Positions 1 through 5,897 of a stretch of 6,784 nt of DNA are shown here, one piece after another. Position 1 is the first letter of the stretch. Each line of letters opens with the position of its first letter. The notes under the pieces were generated by a model. That model did not search any database. It saw only the letters and a list, made by a program, of their open reading frames with translations, and had not been told where the DNA came from. The position numbers were made by a program, and so were the translations under genes. The DNA is from Paracoccaceae bacterium. Lineage in GTDB: Bacteria; Pseudomonadota; Alphaproteobacteria; Rhodobacterales; Rhodobacteraceae. The DNA is taken from the NCBI GenBank assembly GCA_024644285.1, contig JAHELH010000133.1, positions 1-6,784 of the forward strand, written 5' to 3'.

Positions 1-484
1 GTCCGGGGTCGGTCAGGTCCGGCTTGGTCAGGACGATCACCGGCGTGACGCCGGCCTCGAAGGCAAGGGACAGGTAGCGTTCCAGACGCGCGACGTTGAA
101 ATCCGCGTTGCAGGATGTGGTGATGAATGCCGTGTCGATGTTTGCTGCGATCAGCTGAACGCGGCGGTCCTCGCCCGGTGCGCGGCGCTTCATCAGGCTT
201 TTGCGTTCCAGGATTCGGCTGTCGCCCGGAAGCTCTGGGTCATAGAGCACCCAGTCGCCGACCGCGACATGCAGGGTCGGGGGCAGGGTAACGGACAGGC
301 CCTCGCCCGTGGCCTCTGCCCCGCTGCGGTGGACCGAGGTGACGCGCACCGGTGGCGTGGCGGCGATGTCCTCGATGCTGGTCTGCTGCGCAAAGAACGG
401 CGACCAGCCAAGCATTTCCATGTAACCGGGTGCAGTCTGGGGTGGCGCGGCGCCCAAGTTCAGGTGGGAGAAGTCCCTGACCAT
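1..484 (-). CDS. rsgA: Ribosome small subunit-dependent GTPase A, RsgA (partial, N-terminal 161 residues)
   Basis: The reverse strand encodes an open frame of 161 residues that leaves the window at base 1. RsgA (YjeQ) is a circularly permuted GTPase that binds the 30S subunit and helps its late maturation in the cytoplasm. Visible parts are an N-terminal region with LGWSPFFAQQ (residues 25-34), an OB-fold-like stretch (about 46-110) with HVAVGDWVLYD (72-82), and the start of the GTPase domain with VQLIAANIDTAFI (109-121) and the family-typical TSCNADFNVARLERYL (123-138). TKPDL (153-157) sits where the G4 motif belongs, with Thr replacing the Asn of NKxD. The G1 P-loop and the zinc-binding C-terminus lie beyond the edge. 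ATG at 484-482 is chosen because AAGAGG lies 4 bases upstream; Met22 and Met24 are later alternatives without such a site. The gene follows the PhyH gene in the same direction after 72 bases, so it may share its transcript or have its own promoter. The identification is confident. Confidence 0.93.
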   Translation of the reverse strand, partial: MVRDFSHLNLGAAPPQTAPGYMEMLGWSPFFAQQTSIEDIAATPPVRVTSVHRSGAEATGEGLSVTLPPTLHVAVGDWVLYDPELPGDSRILERKSLMKRRAPGEDRRVQLIAANIDTAFITTSCNADFNVARLERYLSLAFEAGVTPVIVLTKPDLTDPG

Positions 485-556
485 CAATCCTCTTTTGGCG
501 GTAACGTGCCGGGACGCTAGCGCAGCGGCAAACCCGGGTAAAGGCACGGTGCGCGA
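485..556. other. Intergenic spacer between the PhyH gene and rsgA
   Basis: Seventy-two bases separate two co-oriented reverse-strand genes. The spacer holds the rsgA ribosome-binding site, two short palindromes (CGCTAGCG at 514-521 and ACCCGGGT at 532-539) and a 6-bp inverted repeat (CGTGCC 505-510 with GGCACG 543-548) with a 32-base loop. No U-tract follows any of them on the reverse strand, so no intrinsic terminator is supported. No convincing promoter is visible, so readthrough into rsgA is possible. Confidence 0.4.
489..494 (-). promoter_or_regulatory. Shine-Dalgarno site of rsgA
   Basis: On the reverse strand AAGAGG stands 4 bases before the ATG at 484-482. It is a strong match to the anti-Shine-Dalgarno sequence and decides the start in favour of this ATG over Met22/Met24. 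Confidence 0.6.
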
Positions 557-1441
557 TTAGCCGTAGATCCCCGATGCGCCGCCGCTGGCGGTGCCGCGCA
601 TCATCACCTGGGCTTGTTGTCGGCGGATCCGTTCGTAAAGGTCCAGCGCGTCGGCAGTGAAGTCGCCGGTGGGCATCGGCACGTGGATGAAGTGGCCCTT
701 GCCGTCGGTGCCGCGGGCGGGCATCGCGTAATCGGTATCGCCGACTTCCTGTGCAACCTCCGGCGTGCAATAGCGCACGACCAGGGCGATGCGGCGGTCG
801 TCAGAGGTGTTGGGTCCGGAACCGTGGATGGTCAGCCCGTGGTGCAGGGACATCTGCCCGGGATGGATTTCGATCGGCACCTTGTCTGCTGGCGCGACGT
901 CGACGCGAACTTCCTGGCCGCGGCTGAGCAGGTTGTTTTCGTCGAAGGTGTCCTCGTGCGGCAGGATCGGGTTCTTGTGGCTGGCGCGCACGAAGTCCAT
1001 GCAGCCCGAGGCGGGGGTGGAGGGCGACAGCGCGATCCAGGCGGTGACCAGCTGCTCGGTGGCGCCCAGCCCCCAATAGGTCAGGTCCTGATGCATCGAG
1101 ACGATCTGGCGGGTGCGCGGCTCCTTGATGAAGAACTCGGCGGCATAGACCAGGATGTCCGGTCCCAGGATGCCCTCGACCACGTCCAGCACGCGCGGGT
1201 CGGTGGCGATGCGCGCGGCCATCGGCATGACGATATGCGCATTGACCCGCTTGTAGGTGTTCAGCGGCAGCGGCAGGCCGTTGTCGAGCCAGTTGCGTTC
1301 AAGCGCCTCCAGCTCGCCGCGTGCCGCTGCGGCCTCTTCCGCAGGCAGCACCGGGATCGGGAACAGGAACCCGTCGCGCCAGTACTGCGCGATGCGGTCG
1401 GACGGCAGGCGGCCGCCGGCAAGCGGAATGGCGTCAGGCAT
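557..1441 (-). CDS. Phytanoyl-CoA dioxygenase (PhyH) family Fe(II)/2-oxoglutarate oxygenase
   Basis: A 294-residue cytoplasmic protein of the PhyH family, which hydroxylates small organic substrates using Fe(II), O2 and 2-oxoglutarate. The iron-binding facial triad is readable: His117 and Asp119 in MHQDLTYWGL, and His206 in LTIHGSGPN. Arg217 in SDDRRIAL, 11 residues after the distal His, matches the 2-oxoglutarate carboxylate-binding Arg of the family. Other family features are YWRDGFLFPIPVL (20-32), AEFFIKEP (101-108), ASGCMDFVRASHKNPILPHEDTF (about 144-166) and LLSRGQEV (171-178). Because the Asp of HxD is present, this is a hydroxylase-type rather than a halogenase-type site. The start is ATG at 1441-1439, where the fold begins; the frame stays open to 1561 with further ATGs at 1495 and 1561, but that extension (rich in Arg, Ala and Gly) looks non-coding and overlaps a palindrome. 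Only a weak GA-rich site precedes the chosen start. The gene is divergent from the molybdoenzyme gene and upstream of rsgA. Substrate is unknown. Confidence 0.9.
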   Translation of the reverse strand: MPDAIPLAGGRLPSDRIAQYWRDGFLFPIPVLPAEEAAAARGELEALERNWLDNGLPLPLNTYKRVNAHIVMPMAARIATDPRVLDVVEGILGPDILVYAAEFFIKEPRTRQIVSMHQDLTYWGLGATEQLVTAWIALSPSTPASGCMDFVRASHKNPILPHEDTFDENNLLSRGQEVRVDVAPADKVPIEIHPGQMSLHHGLTIHGSGPNTSDDRRIALVVRYCTPEVAQEVGDTDYAMPARGTDGKGHFIHVPMPTGDFTADALDLYERIRRQQAQVMMRGTASGGASGIYG

Positions 1442-1483
1442 GGCGATCTCGTCGGTCTTCCGGCAGCCTCGTGCAGCCGCTTG

Positions 1484-1538
1484 GCCCCGGTCCATCCCGA
1501 ATGCGACCAATCTGTCGCATTCGGAACGGCCCCGGGGC
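1484..1538. promoter_or_regulatory. Candidate operator: 11-bp perfect inverted repeat within a larger dyad, between divergent genes
   Basis: CCGAATGCGAC (1497-1507) and GTCGCATTCGG (1514-1524) are perfect reverse complements separated by the six bases CAATCT. Around them GCCCCGG (1484-1490) and CCGGGGC (1532-1538) form a second perfect 7-bp pair. The two dyads have nearly the same centre (1510.5 and 1511), with unpaired arms of 6 and 7 bases between them. The inner dyad ends 77 bases before the molybdoenzyme ATG and begins 55 bases before the PhyH ATG. An AT-containing palindrome in a divergent intergenic region is typical of a dimeric repressor or activator site; the regulator is not encoded in the window. 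A transcribed hairpin is the alternative. A terminator is unlikely because no T-tract follows on either strand. Confidence 0.6.
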
Positions 1539-1540
1539 GC

Positions 1541-1568
1541 TGGACACCGGCGGGCCGGCAACTAGTCT
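1541..1568 (+). promoter_or_regulatory. Possible sigma70-type promoter for the molybdoenzyme operon
   Basis: TGGACA (1541-1546) matches five of six bases of the -35 consensus. After 16 bases TAGTCT (1563-1568) matches three of six bases of the -10 consensus. Transcription would begin near 1575, about 27 bases before the ATG, and the 11-bp dyad would be centred near -64, a position common for activator sites. The weak -10 match keeps this tentative. No comparable promoter was seen facing the PhyH gene. Confidence 0.3.
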
Positions 1569-1589
1569 CGCCGGGGTAGGGTCTGGCGC

Positions 1590-1594
1590 GGGAG
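1590..1594 (+). promoter_or_regulatory. Shine-Dalgarno site of the molybdoenzyme gene
   Basis: GGGAG ends 7 bases before the ATG at 1602, optimal spacing for translation initiation, and supports that start. Confidence 0.55.
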
Positions 1595-1601
1595 CGGTCG
1601 C

Positions 1602-3899
1602 ATGGAGAAATTCGGGAAAAGCCAGTCGGTCCGGCGCGTCGAGGATGTCCGCTTTCTGACCGGGGCGGGACGCTACACCGACGACACCGCGCCGGCGGAC
1701 GCGCTGCACGCGGTGTTCCTGCGCAGCCAGGTCGCGCATGCCGAGATAACGGCGCTTGAGGTGGACGCGGCACGCGCGGCCCCCGGCGTGCAGGCCGTGC
1801 TGACCGCGGCGGACCTCGAGGAGGCCGGCATCGACCTGGGCATGGCGGCGCTGACCTTTCCGGCGCGGGACGGCGGCCGCGGCGCCGCGCCGATGCGCCC
1901 CATCCTGGCGCGGGATCGCGTCCGGTTCGTGGGCGAGCCGGTGGCGGTGGTGGTGGCCGAGACGATGGCGCAGGCGCAGGACGCCGCCGAATTGATCGAA
2001 TTCGACTACGACGAGTTGCCGCCGCATGTCGACCGCGCCCCGGGCGGGCCGCAGATCCATGCCGAGGCGCCGGACAACGTGGCGCTGGACTTCGCCTTCG
2101 GGCGCGAGGCGGAAACGGCGAAGGCCTTCGACGCGGCCGCCCACGTGGTCGCGCTGAGCGTCGAGAACAACCGGATCGTCACCAACACGATGGAGCCGCG
2201 CGCCACCTGCGCCGCGTGGCGCGACGGGCGGCTGCATCTGACCTTCGGCGGGCAGGGCGTGTGGGGGGTGCGCGACCAGCTGGCCCGCGCCTACGGGCTC
2301 GACACGGACGCGGTGCACGTGGTCACGCCGGATGTCGGCGGCGGTTTCGGCATGAAGGTCTTCGCCTATCCCGAATACCTGGTGTTGCCCGAGGCCGCGC
2401 GGCGCACCGGTCGGCCGGTGCGCTGGACCGCGGCGCGCGGCGAGGCGTTCCTCAGCGACAATTCCGGCCGCGACCTGGCCTCGGTGGCCGAGCTGGCCTT
2501 TGACGAAGACCTGAAGATCACCGGATATCGCGTTGAAACCACATGCAATCTTGGCGCGTACAACTCTTATATGGGTCAGGGCATCCAGACCGATCTGTTC
2601 ACCAAGGTGCTGACCGGCTGCTACGACGTGCAGAACGCCTTCATGCGTACCCGCTGCATCTATACCAACACCACCCAGGTCGACGCCTATCGCGGCGCCG
2701 GGCGGCCCGAGGCGATCACGGTGCTGGAACGCGCCATCGACCACGCCGCCCGGGTGCTGGGCGTCGATCCCTGGGATCTGCGGCGGCGCAACTTCATCCC
2801 GGCCGGAAAATTCCCCTATCGCAGCGCCACGGGCGAGCTTTACGACGTCGGCGATTTCGCCCGGGTGCTGGACCGGGCCGAGGCGGAATGCGACCGCGCC
2901 GGGTTCGCCGCGCGCAAGGCCGAAAGCGCCGCGCGCGGCAGGCTGCGCGGGCTGGGGCTTTGCTGTTACATCGAATCGATTCTTGGCAGCCCGTCCGAGG
3001 ACGTGACGGTGCAGTTCAACGACGACGGCACGGCCACGATCTTCGTCGGCACCCAGTCGAACGGGCAGGGGCACGAGACGGTCTTCGCCAGCTTCCTGTC
3101 GGACCAGACCGGCCTCCCCTTCGACCATATCGCAGTGGTGCAGGGCGACAGCGACCGGATCGCACGCGGCGGCGGCACCGGCGGCTCGCGCTCGGTCACC
3201 GTGCAGACCAACGCGACGCTCAAGGTGGTCGGGACGATGATCGCGGCCTATTCCGCATTTCTGGCCGAGACGCTTGGCGCCGCGCGCGAAGATGTGACCT
3301 TTGACGAGGACCGCTTTCGCATCGCCGGATCGAACGAGACGCCGGGCTTGCTGGAGGCCGCCGCGATGGCGCGGGCGGCGGGGCGCGACGATCTTCTGAG
3401 GTTCTCCGAGACCGCCGAGTTGCCGGGCCGTTCCTATCCCAACGGCGCGCATGTGGCCGAGGTCGAGATCGACCCGGTGACCGGCGTGACGGAGGTCTTG
3501 AAATACACCGTCGTGGACGATTTCGGCAACCTTATCAACCCAATGCTGGCCGAAGGTCAGGTGCATGGCGGGGTCGCGCAGGGCATCGGACAGGCGGTGA
3601 GCGAGCGCGTGGTTTTCGACGCGGACGGCCAGCTTCTGTCGGCCAGCCTGATGGATTACGCCCTGCCGCGCGCCGCCGACATGCCCTGGATCGACTTCCA
3701 TACCGAACCGGTGCCCTCGACGGCGAACCCCATGGGGATGAAGGGCTGCGGCGAGGCCGGAACGGTTGGCGCCCTTGCGGCGGTGGGCAATGCGGTGCTT
3801 GATGCGGTGTGGGACCGGGGCGTGCGGCAGGTCGACATGCCGTTCACCCCCTCTCGAGTGTGGAAGATGCTGAGGCGGCAAACAGGTGAGTCTGCGTAA
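1602..3899 (+). CDS. CoxL/xanthine dehydrogenase-type molybdopterin-binding large subunit (aerobic-type molybdenum hydroxylase)
   Basis: A 765-residue catalytic subunit of the xanthine oxidase/aldehyde oxidase/CoxL family, which hydroxylates aldehydes, N-heterocycles or related compounds at a molybdenum-cytosine-dinucleotide or similar cofactor. An a/b hammerhead domain spans about 17-140 (FLTGAGRYTDD, RFVGEPVAVVVAE). The cofactor-binding region follows, with GGQGVW (216-221; Gln218 probably near Mo), DVGGGFGMK (244-252), AYRGAGRPEA (362-371), GTQSNGQGHET (483-493), GGGTGGSRS (523-531) and KGCGEAGT (714-721) carrying the expected catalytic base Glu718. The active-site loop reads AYRGAGR, not the AYRCSFR of form I CO dehydrogenase, so CO oxidation is not supported. 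Length is normal for a stand-alone large subunit, and no signal peptide is seen. No iron-sulfur (CoxS) or FAD (CoxM) gene lies beside it. It heads a rightward gene group and its end overlaps the next gene. The substrate is unknown; the family call is very secure. Confidence 0.95.
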   Translation: MEKFGKSQSVRRVEDVRFLTGAGRYTDDTAPADALHAVFLRSQVAHAEITALEVDAARAAPGVQAVLTAADLEEAGIDLGMAALTFPARDGGRGAAPMRPILARDRVRFVGEPVAVVVAETMAQAQDAAELIEFDYDELPPHVDRAPGGPQIHAEAPDNVALDFAFGREAETAKAFDAAAHVVALSVENNRIVTNTMEPRATCAAWRDGRLHLTFGGQGVWGVRDQLARAYGLDTDAVHVVTPDVGGGFGMKVFAYPEYLVLPEAARRTGRPVRWTAARGEAFLSDNSGRDLASVAELAFDEDLKITGYRVETTCNLGAYNSYMGQGIQTDLFTKVLTGCYDVQNAFMRTRCIYTNTTQVDAYRGAGRPEAITVLERAIDHAARVLGVDPWDLRRRNFIPAGKFPYRSATGELYDVGDFARVLDRAEAECDRAGFAARKAESAARGRLRGLGLCCYIESILGSPSEDVTVQFNDDGTATIFVGTQSNGQGHETVFASFLSDQTGLPFDHIAVVQGDSDRIARGGGTGGSRSVTVQTNATLKVVGTMIAAYSAFLAETLGAAREDVTFDEDRFRIAGSNETPGLLEAAAMARAAGRDDLLRFSETAELPGRSYPNGAHVAEVEIDPVTGVTEVLKYTVVDDFGNLINPMLAEGQVHGGVAQGIGQAVSERVVFDADGQLLSASLMDYALPRAADMPWIDFHTEPVPSTANPMGMKGCGEAGTVGALAAVGNAVLDAVWDRGVRQVDMPFTPSRVWKMLRRQTGESA
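3872..3899 (+). promoter_or_regulatory. Start-stop overlap with internal ribosome-binding site (translational coupling)
   Basis: The hydrolase gene starts with GTG at 3886 while the molybdoenzyme gene ends with TAA at 3897-3899, a 14-base overlap in a different frame. GAGG (3872-3875) lies 10 bases before the GTG, inside the upstream coding region. An in-frame TGA at 3871-3873 excludes any earlier start for the hydrolase. The arrangement implies one mRNA and probably coupled translation. Confidence 0.6.
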
Positions 3900-4944
3900 C
3901 CGGATAAAGCAATGGCTTGGGCTCACGCCCTCGGTCGAAAGCTCGCCGACGGCGCCGCATCGCGGCAGCCAGGACCACGTGATTATCCTCGACGGCACCA
4001 TGTCCTCGCTGACCGAGGGCTGCGAGACCAATGCCGGGCTGCTCTACAAGCTTCTCTGCGAGGTCGCGCCGGTCAAGAGCCTGAGCCTGCGCTACGAGGC
4101 GGGCATCCAGTGGCACAGCTGGAAGAACTCGATGGACGTGATCGAGGGCCGCGGCATCAACCGCCAGATCCAGCGCGTATACGGGTTCATCGCCTCGCGC
4201 TACCGGCCCGGCGACCGGATCTTTCTGTTCGGCTATTCGCGGGGGGCCTACGCCGTGCGCTCACTGGCCGGCGTCATCGACCAGGTCGGGCTTCTGACCT
4301 CGCAGCACGCCACGGTGCGCAACATCACCCAGGTCTACCGGTTCTACCAGGCCAACCTCGACAGCGAGGCGCAGCGCGCCTTCACCGCGAAATACTGCCA
4401 CGCCGATGTGCCGATCGAGGTGGTCGGGGTCTGGGACACCGTCAAGGCGCTGGGGCTACGTCTGCCGATCATCTGGATGTGGACCGAGACCTCGCACAAG
4501 TTCCACAACCACGATCTGGGCCCGCATATCCGCCACGGCTTTCACGCGCTGGCCCGCGACGAGACGCGCGAGGCCTTCGCGCCGGTGCTGTGGACCACCC
4601 ACGACGGCCACCCGGGCGTGGTCGAGCAGATGTGGTTCCGCGGCACCCACGGCGATGTCGGCGGCCAGCTGGACGGCGACGAGCGCGCCCGGCCGCTGTC
4701 CAACATCCCGCTTGTCTGGATGCTGGAGAAGGTAGAGATGTGCGGGCTGCCGCTGCCTGCGGACTGGCGGTCGCGCTTTCATTGCGACCCGGACGCGCCG
4801 TCGATCGGCACGATGCGCGGCTGGGGCAAGTTCTTCATCGCCCGCCGGAAGCGGGTGATCGGCCTCGACCCGTCCGAGGCGATCCATCCCACTGCCCTGT
4901 CCAGGTCCGAGCGCGCGTTGGCCGAAGACGCCGCGACGGTGTAG
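3886..4944 (+). CDS. DUF2235 (Tle1-like) alpha/beta-hydrolase domain protein
   Basis: A 352-residue protein with the signature of the DUF2235 alpha/beta hydrolases, a family that includes the type VI secretion phospholipases Tle1 as well as many uncharacterised single-domain proteins. Motifs in order: VIILDGTMSSL (32-42, corresponding to the usual FDGTWN-like strand), a region binding the fold core, FGYSRGAYAVRSLAGVI (115-131) with nucleophile Ser118, VVGVWDTVKALG (179-190) with probable acid Asp184, HALARDETREAF (220-231), and MWFRGTHGDVGG (249-260), where His255 is the probable catalytic His. No signal peptide or membrane span is present; residues 1-13 could form a basic amphipathic helix, suggesting membrane contact. 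GTG is the only usable start because the fold begins soon after and a stop lies just upstream. It overlaps the molybdoenzyme gene and precedes the EamA gene by 8 bases. No secretion genes are in view, so an effector role is not supported; an esterase or lipase acting on a cellular or imported compound is an inference. Confidence 0.88.
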   Translation: MSLRNRIKQWLGLTPSVESSPTAPHRGSQDHVIILDGTMSSLTEGCETNAGLLYKLLCEVAPVKSLSLRYEAGIQWHSWKNSMDVIEGRGINRQIQRVYGFIASRYRPGDRIFLFGYSRGAYAVRSLAGVIDQVGLLTSQHATVRNITQVYRFYQANLDSEAQRAFTAKYCHADVPIEVVGVWDTVKALGLRLPIIWMWTETSHKFHNHDLGPHIRHGFHALARDETREAFAPVLWTTHDGHPGVVEQMWFRGTHGDVGGQLDGDERARPLSNIPLVWMLEKVEMCGLPLPADWRSRFHCDPDAPSIGTMRGWGKFFIARRKRVIGLDPSEAIHPTALSRSERALAEDAATV

Positions 4945-4946
4945 GG
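4943..4946 (+). promoter_or_regulatory. Shine-Dalgarno site of the EamA gene
   Basis: AGGG overlaps the TAG stop of the hydrolase gene and ends 6 bases before the GTG at 4953. It favours GTG 4953 over the in-frame ATG at 4965, which has no site of its own, and suggests coupled translation. Confidence 0.45.
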
Positions 4947-4952
4947 CCGCAA

Positions 4953-5876
4953 GTGAGCGATCGGATGCGGTTGAGTTCGGTGCTGGTGCTGCTCGGCGCA
5001 AGCTGGGGCCTGTCGGTGCCGCTGATGAAGGTCGCGGTCAGCACAGGATATCAGCCCCTGGGCTTGATCTTCTGGGAACTGGTGATCGCGGCGGCGATCC
5101 TGGGCGGCATCGTGGCGGCGCGCGGGCGCGGGCTGCGGCCGGGCCGGGCGCAGTGGACGATGTTCCTGGTCATCGCGCTGCTGGGCACGTTGCTGCCCGG
5201 AACGGCCTCGTTCAAGGCGGCGGCCTACCTGCCGGCCGGCATCATGGCGCTGGTCCTGTCGCTGGTGCCGATCTTCGCCTTGCCGGTGGCGCTGGCGCTG
5301 GGCAACGACCGCTTCGAATGGCTGCGCATCGCGGGCCTGCTCTTCGGGCTGGCCGGCATCGTCCTGCTGGTAGCACCCGAGGCGAGCCTGCCCGAGGCGT
5401 CGATGGTCGCCTGGGTGCCGGTGGCCCTGATCGCGCCGTTCTTCTACGGCATCGAGGGCAACGTGGTCAGCCGCTTCGGCACCGCCGGGCTGGACCCCGT
5501 GGAATTGCTGTTCGGCGCGTCCTGCCTGGGCGCCCTGCTGGCGGCGCCCGCGGCGCTGGCCTCGGGTCACTGGATCGATCCGGTGCGGCCGTGGGGCGCG
5601 GCGGAGTGGGCGCTGGTCGCTTCTTCGGCGATCCACGCGGTGACCTATGCCGGCTATGTCTGGCTGGTGGGCCGCGCCGGCGCGGTCTTTGCCGCGCAGG
5701 TCAGCTACCTGGTCACCGGGTTCGGCGTGCTGTGGTCCATCATCATGCTGTCGGAAAGCTATTCCGGCTGGGTCTGGGCGGCGATGGCGGCGATGTTCGC
5801 GGGGCTTTTCCTGGTGCAGCCGCGCCCAAGGACGGCGCTTGTGGCCGCGCCCGTGCTGCCCCATGATGCCCGCTAA
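4953..5876 (+). CDS. EamA (DMT superfamily) transporter
   Basis: A 307-residue inner-membrane protein with two homologous EamA halves and about ten predicted transmembrane helices (roughly 7-27, 36-56, 69-87, 93-115, 125-142, 152-170, 184-204, 218-238, 243-265, 272-289). Typical DMT features include LLGASWGLSVPLMKVAV (13-29) at the start, FKAAAYLPAGIMALVLSLVPIFALPVA (87-113) in the first half, and the matching VTYAGYVWLVGRAGAVFAAQVSYLVTGFGVLW (230-261) in the second. Members export or import amino acids, drugs, nucleobases or other small metabolites; the substrate cannot be predicted here. The start is GTG at 4953, supported by AGGG 6 bases upstream; the frame is open far upstream, but that stretch lies inside the hydrolase gene and is not membrane-like. 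It sits 8 bases after the hydrolase gene and 21 bases before the SLC13 gene, consistent with one operon. The tail after residue 290 (RPRTALVAAP...) is short and soluble. Confidence 0.92.
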   Translation: MSDRMRLSSVLVLLGASWGLSVPLMKVAVSTGYQPLGLIFWELVIAAAILGGIVAARGRGLRPGRAQWTMFLVIALLGTLLPGTASFKAAAYLPAGIMALVLSLVPIFALPVALALGNDRFEWLRIAGLLFGLAGIVLLVAPEASLPEASMVAWVPVALIAPFFYGIEGNVVSRFGTAGLDPVELLFGASCLGALLAAPAALASGHWIDPVRPWGAAEWALVASSAIHAVTYAGYVWLVGRAGAVFAAQVSYLVTGFGVLWSIIMLSESYSGWVWAAMAAMFAGLFLVQPRPRTALVAAPVLPHDAR

Positions 5877-5885
5877 GCCGCCCGC

Positions 5886-5890
5886 AAAGG
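5886..5890 (+). promoter_or_regulatory. Shine-Dalgarno site of the SLC13 permease gene
   Basis: AAAGG ends 7 bases before the ATG at 5898 and fixes that start. The 21-base gap to the preceding stop has no room for a terminator and promoter. Confidence 0.5.
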
Positions 5891-5897
5891 CCCCCGC

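Noticed and set aside
557..1441. Non-heme iron halogenase of the SyrB2 type
   Set aside because: Halogenases replace the Asp of HxD by Ala or Gly to make room for chloride; here Asp119 is present.
1497..1524. Intrinsic terminator formed by the 11-bp dyad
   Set aside because: No T-tract follows the stem on either strand and it lies upstream of both divergent genes, not downstream of one.
1555..1574. Small hairpin CCGGC/GCCGG with a 10-base loop, and the palindrome GCCCCGGGGC at 1529-1538
   Set aside because: Short GC-only dyads are expected at this base composition; I do not treat them as separate sites, although part of the second joins the larger dyad.
614..1579. A forward-strand frame of about 320 codons opposite the PhyH gene
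   Set aside because: The PhyH iron and 2-oxoglutarate ligands are all on the reverse strand; the forward translation shows no recognisable motif.
1573..1592. Possible G-quadruplex upstream of the molybdoenzyme gene
   Set aside because: Only three runs of three or more G are present, so a canonical quadruplex cannot form.
1602..3899. Form I carbon monoxide dehydrogenase large subunit
   Set aside because: The active-site loop reads AYRGAGR with no Cys, not the AYRCSFR that carries the Cu-binding Cys, and CoxM and CoxS are absent.
1434..4031. An 865-codon open frame on the reverse strand spanning the molybdoenzyme gene and its upstream region
   Set aside because: It is antisense to a gene with every expected family motif, its translation is rich in Arg, His, Gly and Ala without domain features, and long antisense frames are common in very GC-rich DNA.
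3886..4944. Type VI secretion phospholipase effector
   Set aside because: No VgrG, PAAR, adaptor, immunity or structural secretion gene is in the window, and the protein lacks any added effector domain.
3912..4952. Extension of the EamA frame far upstream through the hydrolase gene
   Set aside because: The extension is Arg/Pro-rich and lies in another frame of a clear DUF2235 gene; membrane-protein sequence begins only after GTG 4953, which has its own ribosome-binding site.
4779..5864. A 361-codon reverse-strand frame opposite the EamA gene
   Set aside because: The translation is a low-complexity mix rich in Arg, Gln and His, as expected for the complement of a Leu/Ala/Gly-rich membrane protein.
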